Part shown: piece by piece, positions 7,815 through 13,378 of the stretch | Numbering within the stretch: the stretch's first letter is position 1 | How the letters are laid out: each line of letters opens with the position of its first letter | Assembly: GCA_036509315.1 (NCBI GenBank) | Contig: DATCFU010000211.1 | Coordinates: 1 to 13,399 of the forward strand | Source of the DNA: PALSA-607 sp036509315 | GTDB lineage: Bacteria; Actinomycetota; Actinomycetes; Acidothermales; Acidothermaceae | DNA: 13,399 nt | Direction of reading: 5' to 3' | The notes under the pieces: model-generated | Database searches by the model: none | The model's input: only the letters and a program-made list of their open reading frames with translations | Told to the model about the DNA's origin: nothing | Translations under genes and position numbers: made by a program

Positions 7815-8342
7815 TCACCGCACGAAGTACCCGGTACCGCGCTCGCGGCGGCTGCCGAACGCCGGCTCCAGAACCTGGGCCGCGGGGCGGTCCGGCTCGG
7901 CGACGGGCTGGCCGAAGAAGGCAGGCTCTTCCGACGGCGACGCGAATGCGATCTGAACGGGCGGGAGGAACTCGCGCTCGGGGACGAGGATGCCTGTCGA
8001 GGAACCATCCGCTCCCGACGACTCGGGCGGCGCCAACTGGTCGAGCCGCACGCTGTCGTCGTCGCTGGTGTAACTCTCGATCGCCTCGGCGATCGTCGTC
8101 GGTGCGGCGACATCGGTTTGGGCGCCGTCGCTGTTCTCCGCGCCGTCCTCGGAGTTCGGGATCTCGACTCGGTACCACGTCTTGAACGACAGTGGAACCT
8201 CGGTCAGCGTGTGAACGGACGCCTCGCTGACGTTCTCGACGTTGCGCAGGTGCTCGACGAACCGGGCTGCGTCATCGACGGTGGCAAGACGACGGAAGGC
8301 GGGGGTGCCGTCCGGCGCTGGGAAAAATACGACGTGTTCCAC
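7815..8342 (-). CDS. Conserved actinobacterial protein of unknown function
   Basis: A 175-residue protein with no membrane segment. Residues 1-60 look like the folded, conserved part: VVFFPAPDGTPAFRRLATVDDA, then FVEHLRNVENVSEASVHTL and EVPLSFKTWYRVEIP. The remainder is acidic and proline-rich (a stretch near 62-75 rich in D, E and S, and then PPVQIAFASPSEEPAFFG). I recall similar proteins next to moaE and the PDZ-Lon gene in other Actinobacteria but know no function. The start is a GTG at 8342 with GAGG five nt upstream. It lies 138 nt downstream of the small membrane protein gene, a gap in which I see no other gene, and is followed by a GC-rich stretch and the terminator. Confidence 0.82.
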   Translation of the reverse strand: MEHVVFFPAPDGTPAFRRLATVDDAARFVEHLRNVENVSEASVHTLTEVPLSFKTWYRVEIPNSEDGAENSDGAQTDVAAPTTIAEAIESYTSDDDSVRLDQLAPPESSGADGSSTGILVPEREFLPPVQIAFASPSEEPAFFGQPVAEPDRPAAQVLEPAFGSRRERGTGYFVR

Positions 8343-8480
8343 TGTGCCTCACTCAGACGGCTGGGCCCCGCGGCGTGCGCGAGAAGCCCTAGCTATTGGA
8401 CGCTGACGATCCATAGATCGGCATCTGCAGCAGGCAACCTTGAGCCGACCAGACCCCAACTGCGTCGGCAAACGGGCGAA

Positions 8481-8747
8481 TTATTCGGTGCGAGCAACCG
8501 ACGGTGCCGGCTCGTCGAGCCTGCTCGGATCAGCTGAATCGTCGGTATGAGTGCCGTTTGGGTGGCCCAGTTGTTGCCATGCCCCCGGACTCGCCGTGCT
8601 GGCCGCCAGAGCGCGACGAAATCTCGAGAACGACGCCATCGAATCCTGCATTGCGGCAGGTCGCGGCGGTCGGCTACGGATGGACGCCCAGATCGTTCCC
8701 ACGATCAAAGCAGCGACCGGAATCATCAACCACAGCAAGACTTTCAT
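8481..8747 (-). CDS. Small single-pass membrane protein
   Basis: An 88-residue protein beginning MKVLLWLMIPVAALIVGTIW, a clear N-terminal membrane anchor (residues 3-23), followed by a basic segment (SIRSRPPRP) and a soluble tail containing SFSRFRRALAA. The ATG at 8747 has GAGAG six nt upstream, and it begins 45 nt after the moaE stop. It does not match any family whose function I know. Position and length resemble small membrane proteins found beside moaE in other actinobacterial genomes. Its charge pattern predicts that the tail stays in the cytoplasm. Co-transcription with moaE is likely. Confidence 0.75.
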   Translation of the reverse strand: MKVLLWLMIPVAALIVGTIWASIRSRPPRPAAMQDSMASFSRFRRALAASTASPGAWQQLGHPNGTHTDDSADPSRLDEPAPSVARTE

Positions 8748-8792
8748 TGCGCTCTCGCAGACGCCCTTCCTTGCGTACAGCCCTTCGAGGCC

Positions 8793-9284
8793 TCAGCTTT
8801 CGACGTCCAGCGTAGTCTCGATGCCCACCCAGGCGACTGCGCCATCGGTAAAGCCTTGCTGTTTCCAGATCGGCACTCGCGCCTTCACCTCGTCGATCAG
8901 CTCCTTGCCAGCCGCGAACGCCTCGCCTCGGTGTCCGGCGGCGACGGCGACCACGACCGCAAGATCCCCGATGGCGAGAAGACCGGTGCGGTGAACAGCG
9001 GCAACGGCAATGACGTCATGCTTCTCCGCGATCTCTTTGGCCACTTCCTGCAGCGCGACGATCGCGTCCGGGTGCGCCTCATAGCGCAGCGAACTCACCT
9101 CACGGCCGCCGTCTGAAGAACGAACAGTCCCGATGAACACCGTCGTGCCGCCGGCGGCGCGATCCGCGACTGCGGCCAGCACCTCATCGACCGACAACGG
9201 GACGTCTCGAATGCCGACGAGCCGGACGACGTCGGCTGGCGACTGCACGGCCGCGCGGTCGCCCTCGACGGAAGGTTCAACCAT
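8793..9284 (-). CDS. moaE: Molybdopterin synthase large subunit MoaE
   Basis: A 163-residue protein that, with sulfur-carrying MoaD, should convert precursor Z (cPMP) to molybdopterin in the cytoplasm. Family signatures are VFIGTVRSSDGGREV (49-63), LRYEAHPDA (66-74), AVHRTGLLAIGD (96-107), AGHRGEAF (116-123) and VKARVPIWKQQ (133-143). Lys134 and Lys141 correspond to the two lysines essential in the E. coli enzyme, Lys141 being in the PIWK motif. The ATG at 9284 overlaps the end of the upstream SDR-like gene by 8 nt, so translation is probably coupled. No moaD or other moa gene is in the window. Residues 1-20 are an acidic extension of no known role. Confidence 0.93.
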   Translation of the reverse strand: MVEPSVEGDRAAVQSPADVVRLVGIRDVPLSVDEVLAAVADRAAGGTTVFIGTVRSSDGGREVSSLRYEAHPDAIVALQEVAKEIAEKHDVIAVAAVHRTGLLAIGDLAVVVAVAAGHRGEAFAAGKELIDEVKARVPIWKQQGFTDGAVAWVGIETTLDVES

Positions 9285-10443
9285 GCCGACGCCGTCTCGC
9301 GCGCCGCACCAGCGCCGCCGTCCCGACCAAAGCCACTGTCGCCCCGACGGCCGCACCCGCGGCCGCATCGCGGCGTCCGAGCCGGTGACCACCGATCGCC
9401 AATCGACCCGCCGACTCAGCGACCGCGACCGCCAACGCACTTTCGTTGTCGTAAGCCGCCCGCCATCCGGCCTTGGCCAGTCGCGTTGGATCGATCACCC
9501 AAGGATGCACGAGGAACTGCAAATCGCTGGAGCCCGCAGGCGTGACGCCGAGACGGTGCAGTCGCTCCGCCGTGCCGAACGCAACCGACGACGGCAACTC
9601 GATGTGCCGCTTGCCGGTGATTCGTTCGACATCCTCCTGTTCAAGCCAGCCCGCGCTGCCAACCGCGACCACGAGATGGCCACTCGATACCTGGTCGCTG
9701 CTGTCGTCATCAACCGGCGTGCGCAAGCCGCCGCTCACGACGAGCTCGAGCGCGGACAGCAGATCGTCGACGTGGCAGAACTGCCAGCACGTACGCGAAC
9801 CTTTGACGGCAAGCAGTCGTGGCGCCTCGAAGTGTCGAGTGAAGATGGTGTCGACCCCACCACCGACGAGCGCGGCCGGACGTAACACCGTCACCAGGAG
9901 GCCGGGATGCGTCCGCGGCGCCTGCGCCCCGAGCCGCTCGATCTCGAGCAGGTCACCCATCCAGGCACTATCGGCGGTCGCCTGCAGTTCGGAGTCCTCG
10001 GGCAGCGGAACAGGGTTGTCCGCCAGCGCGCCGTAGACCATCGCACTTGTCACGAGCACCACGTGGCCGACTCCCGCGGCCGGTGCTGCGGTCAGCACAG
10101 TCGCGGTCCCGCGGGCGTGGGCCCCCCGCCCTTGCCCAGCGTGCGGCTCAGCGTCGTCATGATCGACGCTGCTGTCGACCGCGAGATGGACGAGCACGTC
10201 CACCCCGGCGAGCCGCTCGACCAGCGCGGGCTCGCGGACGTCGACGAGCCGCCACGTCGCCGCCGGAACATCGCCTCGGATCGTGTCGATCGCGATCACT
10301 TTTTTCACTGAAGCGGACGACGCAAGCTGGCGTACGAGAAGTTCACCGACGCCGTGGGCCGCGCCTGTCACGGCAACAACAGGACCCACGCGACGCGAAC
10401 GAGTGCTGCGCCGTGGGCGAACCGGCTGCTCTTCGCTACTCAT
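9277..10443 (-). CDS. SDR-like NAD-dependent epimerase family protein with a C-terminal hydrophobic tail
   Basis: A 388-residue protein of the extended short-chain dehydrogenase/epimerase fold. The Rossmann nucleotide-binding loop is VTGAAHGVGELL (25-36), followed by an acidic residue after the second strand (IAIDTIRG). The strand VLVTSAMVYG (129-138) and the LRPAALVGGG block are typical of epimerases. At the position of the catalytic YxxxK the sequence is W161-M-G-D-L165, so both catalytic residues are replaced. HFEAPRLLAVKG and WQFCHVDDLLSALEL are characteristic of an actinobacterial subfamily. The end (about 360-381, GAAVGATVALVGTAALV followed by basic RRARRRRHG) could be a membrane tail anchor. 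The start is an ATG at 10443 with GGGGGAG upstream. It overlaps moaE by 8 nt and is divergent from the DUF2342 gene with 107 nt between. The substrate is unknown. Confidence 0.88.
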   Translation of the reverse strand: MSSEEQPVRPRRSTRSRRVGPVVAVTGAAHGVGELLVRQLASSASVKKVIAIDTIRGDVPAATWRLVDVREPALVERLAGVDVLVHLAVDSSVDHDDAEPHAGQGRGAHARGTATVLTAAPAAGVGHVVLVTSAMVYGALADNPVPLPEDSELQATADSAWMGDLLEIERLGAQAPRTHPGLLVTVLRPAALVGGGVDTIFTRHFEAPRLLAVKGSRTCWQFCHVDDLLSALELVVSGGLRTPVDDDSSDQVSSGHLVVAVGSAGWLEQEDVERITGKRHIELPSSVAFGTAERLHRLGVTPAGSSDLQFLVHPWVIDPTRLAKAGWRAAYDNESALAVAVAESAGRLAIGGHRLGRRDAAAGAAVGATVALVGTAALVRRARRRRHG

Positions 10444-10550
10444 CGGCTCCCCCGCACGACTACTTTGGAAGGCACGGACGTGGTCAGGCGGACCGACGAC
10501 CGGTGGTGTCTCTTCCCCGTCATGGAGCCCATCTTGCCCGAGGAGCAGCG

Positions 10551-11939
10551 GTGAGCGAGATTCCCTTTGGGTTTGGCAAGCCGGGCGACCCTAACGATCC
10601 CGGCTCTGGCGGCCCCGGCAGAGGCGGCGGCCCAGGCGGGATGGGCTTCGGCGATCTTGGTGGTGCCGACATCAGCAGCGCGTTGCACCGCTTCGCCGAC
10701 ATGCTGTCGTGGCAGGGCGGCCCGGTGAACTGGGATCTGGCCAAGGACGTTGCGCGACAGGCCGCGGCCGGCGACGACCCGTCGATCGGGCCGTCCGAAC
10801 GCAGCGCAGTCACCGATGCGATCCGGCTCGCCGAACTCTGGCTCGACCCGACCACTTCCTTCCCGGCCGCGACCACGTCGGCCAGCGCGTGGAGTCGCGC
10901 CGAGTGGATCGAAGCGACCCTGCCCACCTGGACCGAACTCGTCGAGCCGGTCGCGAGCAAGGTCGTCGAGGCATTCAGCGGCGAGCTCACCGGTGGCCTG
11001 GCCGGCGCAGGCGGGCTTGCCGGACTTGGCCTTCCCGGCTTCCCACCAGGTGCTGATCTGGGTAGCGACGGCGAGTCGTCCGGGCCGCTGCCCGACATGA
11101 CCGGACCCCTGCTGTCGATGATGCGCCAGATGGGCGGCGTGATGTTCGGCGGGCAAGTTGGTCAAGCGTTGGGCACGCTATCGCGTGAGGTCGTGTCGTC
11201 GACCGATGTCGGACTCCCCCTCGCTGGCGTGGGCCATGCCGCCCTGATCCCCGCTGGTATCGCCGCCTTCGGTGAAGGTCTCGGCGTCGCGCCCGACGAG
11301 GTGCGGCTATTCCTGGCCTTGCGTGAAGCGGCGTGTCATCGGCTGTTCGCTGCCGTCCCGTGGCTGCGTGGCCGGTTGGTCGCAGCGCTCGATGACTACT
11401 CCCGCGGGATCACCGTCGACACGTCTCGCATGCAAGAAGCGCTCGGTTCGATCGACCCGACGAACCCCGAGGCTCTGCAGGACGCGCTGACCGGTGGATT
11501 GTTCGAACCAGAAAACACGCCGGCACAACAAGCTGCACTCACCAGACTCGAGACCTTGCTCGCGCTGATCGAGGGCTGGATCGACGATGTCGTCGCGCAA
11601 GCGGCGGACGGCCGGCTTGCGGGCGCCTCAGCGTTGCGCGAGACGGTACGTCGCCGGCGCGCGACGGGCGGCCCGGCGGAGCAGACCTTCGGCACGCTGG
11701 TTGGTCTGCAACTGCGTCCGCGCCGGATGCGCGAGGCATCGCAGCTGTGGCAACTACTGCGAGAGGCTCGCGGAGCGGAGGGCCGCGACGCCCTATGGGA
11801 ACACCCCGACCTGCTGCCGACAGTCGATGACCTCGACGACCCGACCGGATTCGTGAACCGCCGTGACAACGACTTCGATCTGCGCTCGCTGAACGACACA
11901 CCACCCAGCGAGGGCCCGGCCGGCGAAATCTCCGACTGA
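10551..11939 (+). CDS. DUF2342 / Zincin_2 'putative hydrolase' family protein
   Basis: A 462-residue protein of the family often annotated as a zinc-dependent metalloprotease (Rv3195 type). It has a Gly/Pro-rich N-terminus (residues 10-38), SWQGGPVNWDLAKDVARQ (53-70), MRQMGGVMFGGQVGQALG (191-208) and the C-terminal family blocks LFEPENTPAQQAALTRLE, LALIEGWIDDVV, RRRRATGGPAEQTFGTLVG and LRPRRMREASQLW. The segment where related proteins have an HExxH-like helix reads LREAACHRLF (257-266), so the usual two zinc-binding His are not both present. The GTG at 10551 has AGGAG six nt upstream (10541-10545); the frame is open further upstream but without coding character. TACTTT at 10461-10466 is a possible -10. 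Whether it is an active peptidase is doubtful. Confidence 0.92.
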   Translation: MSEIPFGFGKPGDPNDPGSGGPGRGGGPGGMGFGDLGGADISSALHRFADMLSWQGGPVNWDLAKDVARQAAAGDDPSIGPSERSAVTDAIRLAELWLDPTTSFPAATTSASAWSRAEWIEATLPTWTELVEPVASKVVEAFSGELTGGLAGAGGLAGLGLPGFPPGADLGSDGESSGPLPDMTGPLLSMMRQMGGVMFGGQVGQALGTLSREVVSSTDVGLPLAGVGHAALIPAGIAAFGEGLGVAPDEVRLFLALREAACHRLFAAVPWLRGRLVAALDDYSRGITVDTSRMQEALGSIDPTNPEALQDALTGGLFEPENTPAQQAALTRLETLLALIEGWIDDVVAQAADGRLAGASALRETVRRRRATGGPAEQTFGTLVGLQLRPRRMREASQLWQLLREARGAEGRDALWEHPDLLPTVDDLDDPTGFVNRRDNDFDLRSLNDTPPSEGPAGEISD

Positions 11940-11943
11940 CGAG

Positions 11944-12639
11944 TTACCAGAGCGCGTCTGGGTCAGTCGTGCCTGTGCCGCCAGCTTGGGTTGGGGCGCC
12001 AGTCTCAGGGTCAGGCACGGTCTCGACTTCGTCGTCCCGTTCGTCGACCCCGTGAGCCTGGTCGGCGTCGTACGCGGACTCCTCGTCAAGCGCGTCGGGC
12101 TCGGTAGCCCAGCCCGCGCCAGCGACTACCCCGAGCAAGTAGCCGCGAGCGCGTTCGGCCTTCGGGAAGGCATCGACGAGGCGGTGGAACCGGGGGCCGT
12201 GGCCGATCTCGATGAGATGTGCCAACTCGTGCACCAGCACGTAGTCGACGACCCAGCCGGGCATCGTCGCCAGTCGATCTGACAGCCGTATGGTGCCGTC
12301 GACCGGCGTGCACGAGCCCCACCGCGAGCCCTGGTTGGTCACCCATCGCACGCTTTTCGGCTTTGGCACGCCACGCAGATATTGCCGAGACAGTTCCGCG
12401 GCACGGCGGCCGAGTTCGGCATCACCGCGCGACGCCCGTCGGGCACTGCGTCGCTCCTGCGTGGCCAGTCGTTCGAGCATGATCGTGATCCACCGCTGCT
12501 CTTCGGCGCGCGACATGCGCGCCGGCAGGAGCACGATCGTGCGGTCGCCGTCGCGATACGCCGAGACCGTTCGGCGCCGGCGCGCGCTTCGACGCACCTC
12601 TACTGAACCCTCTGACACGGAACCCTCGGAAGCAGCCAC
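11944..12639 (-). CDS. M48-type metallopeptidase, YgjP/DUF45 family
   Basis: A 231-residue cytoplasmic protein with an intact gluzincin site: HELAHLIEIGHGPRF, where His137, His141 and His147 are likely zinc ligands and Glu138 the catalytic base. The YgjP signature SRWGSC (105-110) precedes it, after VEVRRSARRRRTVSAYRDGD (13-32), which is typical of actinobacterial members. The last 50 residues are an acidic, Pro/Gly/Thr-rich tail without recognisable domains. The start is taken as the GTG at 12639, six nt after TACGGT, which fits a leaderless mRNA. A GTG seven codons in (12618), preceded by GAGGG, is the alternative. The same frame is open upstream to 13368 but without protein-like sequence. 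It converges on the DUF2342 gene with 4 nt between stops. The substrate is unknown. Confidence 0.9.
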   Translation of the reverse strand: MAASEGSVSEGSVEVRRSARRRRTVSAYRDGDRTIVLLPARMSRAEEQRWITIMLERLATQERRSARRASRGDAELGRRAAELSRQYLRGVPKPKSVRWVTNQGSRWGSCTPVDGTIRLSDRLATMPGWVVDYVLVHELAHLIEIGHGPRFHRLVDAFPKAERARGYLLGVVAGAGWATEPDALDEESAYDADQAHGVDERDDEVETVPDPETGAPTQAGGTGTTDPDALW

Positions 12640-12645
12640 GCGGGC

Positions 12646-12651
12646 ACCGTA
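12646..12651 (-). promoter_or_regulatory. -10 box for a leaderless metallopeptidase mRNA
   Basis: TACGGT on the minus strand fits TANNNT and ends 6 nt before the GTG at 12639. No ribosome-binding site is seen between them, and no clear -35 box. This supports 12639 as the start of the M48 gene. Confidence 0.33.
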
Positions 12652-12827
12652 CCGCCGGCGTGGGACACCTGCACGACACCATGCACAGCCATGCGCAGGC
12701 AGGTACGGGCGCGCTTCAGCAACCCAAATCCACCGATTTCTTTCCCGTCCACAGCACGGATCGCCATCCGCGCAGGTGGCGCACGGCGCGAGATCGCGGT
12801 GGCGGTCGGCGTGCACATCCCTATCCC

Positions 12828-12841
12828 GCCCTGTCCACAGG
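12828..12841 (+). promoter_or_regulatory. DnaA-box-like / palindromic site, copy 1
   Basis: GCCCTGTCCACAGG. The core CTGTCCACA differs at one base from the actinobacterial DnaA box TTGTCCACA. The site is also an inverted repeat, CCTGT-CC-ACAGG, which would suit a dimeric repressor. An identical 14-mer occurs 45 bp downstream. A weaker relative, CCGTCCACA, is at 12745-12753. Confidence 0.45.
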
Positions 12842-12872
12842 AACACTCCCGCGCATCCCCACCCCGCCCACA

Positions 12873-12886
12873 GCCCTGTCCACAGG
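12873..12886 (+). promoter_or_regulatory. DnaA-box-like / palindromic site, copy 2
   Basis: The second exact copy of GCCCTGTCCACAGG, ending 26 bp upstream of the -35 box of the promoter at 12913-12941. That is a typical place for an activator or regulator site. Between the two copies, CCGCCCACA (12864-12872) is a degenerate relative. Confidence 0.45.
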
Positions 12887-12912
12887 CCATTGTGCCGAGC
12901 ACCCTCGCAGCG

Positions 12913-12941
12913 TTGACGGCGTCGACTGGGCCTCCTAACGT
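12913..12941 (+). promoter_or_regulatory. Sigma70-type promoter reading towards the right-edge gene
   Basis: TTGACG (12913-12918) and TAACGT (12936-12941) are separated by 17 bp. Initiation would fall near 12948-12950, just in front of the inverted repeat starting at 12951. No gene begins nearby, so the product would be a leader of about 430 nt for the gene at 13379, or a separate small RNA. Confidence 0.45.
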
Positions 12942-12950
12942 CGGGGCGTC

Positions 12951-13025
12951 GAAGCCCCCGGTCGGGCGCCATTCGCAAGGGGAAGGCGGATGGCAGCAAG
13001 CCGGGGGCTTCACATCGGCCCCCCG
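12951..13025 (+). ncRNA. Candidate structured leader RNA with competing pairings
   Basis: GAAGCCCCCGG (12951-12961) is perfectly complementary to CCGGGGGCTTC (13001-13011). Nested inside, GCCAT (12968-12972) and ATGGC (12990-12994) can pair. The right arm can instead pair with CCCCCG at 13020-13025 (CGGGGG 13002-13007), giving two mutually exclusive hairpins. The element begins about ten bases after a predicted -10 box. I could not match it to a riboswitch class I know; it may equally be a terminator-like repeat. Confidence 0.35.
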
Positions 13026-13054
13026 CAGCTGTGACCGGCTTGAGATGATCGGGC

Positions 13055-13111
13055 CTGTAGATGAGGCTGTGGGTAACCCTGTGATCGCCCTGTGGATAAA
13101 CCTGTGAACCA
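13055..13111 (-). repeat. Phased CTGT array with a consensus DnaA box
   Basis: CTGT recurs at 13055, 13067, 13079, 13090 and 13102, spaced 12, 12, 11 and 12 bp, about one helical turn. Units 2 and 4 are TGTGGGTAA (13068-13076) and TGTGGATAA (13091-13099). The latter read on the minus strand is TTATCCACA, a perfect E. coli-type DnaA box. Units 3 and 5 (TGTGATCGC, TGTGAACCA) are degenerate. All sites in this group point the same way, opposite to the two upstream copies. Confidence 0.5.
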
Positions 13112-13140
13112 AGACGCCGCCGCCACGACGTCGACAACAA

Positions 13141-13172
13141 CGCCGCGCTCGTGCGGCGCGCGTGCGGCGCGC
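13141..13172 (+). repeat. 11-bp tandem repeat with adjoining hairpin
   Basis: GTGCGGCGCGC occurs twice without a gap at 13151-13161 and 13162-13172. CGCCGC (13141-13146) can pair with GCGGCG (13153-13158), which lies in the first copy. The repeat lies immediately upstream of the TAGGCT at 13189. Confidence 0.6.
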
Positions 13173-13188
13173 GTGAGCGTGTCTGACG

Positions 13189-13194
13189 TAGGCT
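13189..13194 (+). promoter_or_regulatory. Possible second -10 box for the right-edge gene
   Basis: TAGGCT fits TANNNT and is identical to the -10 in front of the PDZ-Lon gene. Initiation near 13201 would start an RNA about five bases before the tetraloop hairpins. No -35 box is visible. Confidence 0.25.
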
Positions 13195-13205
13195 GACGCT
13201 CAGTT

Positions 13206-13243
13206 TCGTTCCCCCGAGAGGGGGGACGACGCCTTTCGAGGCG
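13206..13243 (+). other. Two abutting RNA-type hairpins with GAGA and UUCG tetraloops
   Basis: The stem 13206-13215/13220-13229 has ten pairs (one G-U) closed by GAGA, a GNRA tetraloop. It is followed with no gap by the stem 13230-13234/13239-13243, five pairs closed by UUCG. There is no U-tract after them, so they are not a classical terminator. They lie in the leader of the gene starting at 13379. Confidence 0.5.
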
Positions 13244-13378
13244 GTCGGCGACGTGCTCGACGACTCGACCGAAGACTGGCTCGCGAACGCGATCAACGTG
13301 ATCGGCGCATGCCCAGAGGTTAGAGAGCCCCAACCCGTTCCACCTGTTTTACCCCCGACCGTGACCAAGGAGGACCGC

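Larger units (their letters stand above)
12640..13378. other. Long gene-free regulatory region
   Basis: About 740 bp with no convincing gene between the divergent metallopeptidase and the gene starting at 13379. Frames are open on both strands but their translations are low-complexity Arg/Pro/Cys-rich strings with no recognisable blocks. The stretch holds DnaA-box-like sites, a promoter, a large inverted repeat, an 11-bp tandem repeat and two adjacent tetraloop hairpins, listed separately. Confidence 0.7.

Noticed and set aside
7478..8113. Pro/Ser/Arg-rich frame on the minus strand crossing the terminator
   Set aside because: It runs out of frame through two real genes and the hairpin; its composition reflects GC-rich DNA.
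6678..8537. 619-codon open frame on the plus strand
   Set aside because: It is antisense to the PDZ-Lon protease and the two following genes, is Arg-rich, and shows no family motifs; it is a GC-driven shadow.
10047..10550. Upstream extension of the DUF2342 protein to 10047
   Set aside because: It overlaps the SDR-like gene antisense, has no protein-like composition, and the AGGAG at 10541 marks the start at 10551.
12951..13060. Cobalamin, c-di-GMP or 6C RNA identity for the structured leader
   Set aside because: Short stretches (GGGGAAG, CCCGCAGCTGTGA, CCCCCC) recall these classes, but the required core motifs are missing or in the wrong order.
12828..13111. Chromosomal replication origin
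   Set aside because: The DnaA-like boxes are suggestive, but there is no dnaA, dnaN, parAB, rpmH or AT-rich unwinding element in the window, so I do not claim oriC.
13055..13111. CRISPR-like repeats
   Set aside because: Units are 11-12 bp, degenerate and without spacers.
12640..13368. N-terminal extension of the M48 gene to 13368 on the minus strand
   Set aside because: The frame is open but the translation is compositionally odd (Trp/Cys/Arg strings created by the CTGTCCACAG repeats) and the family's N-terminus begins near 12639.
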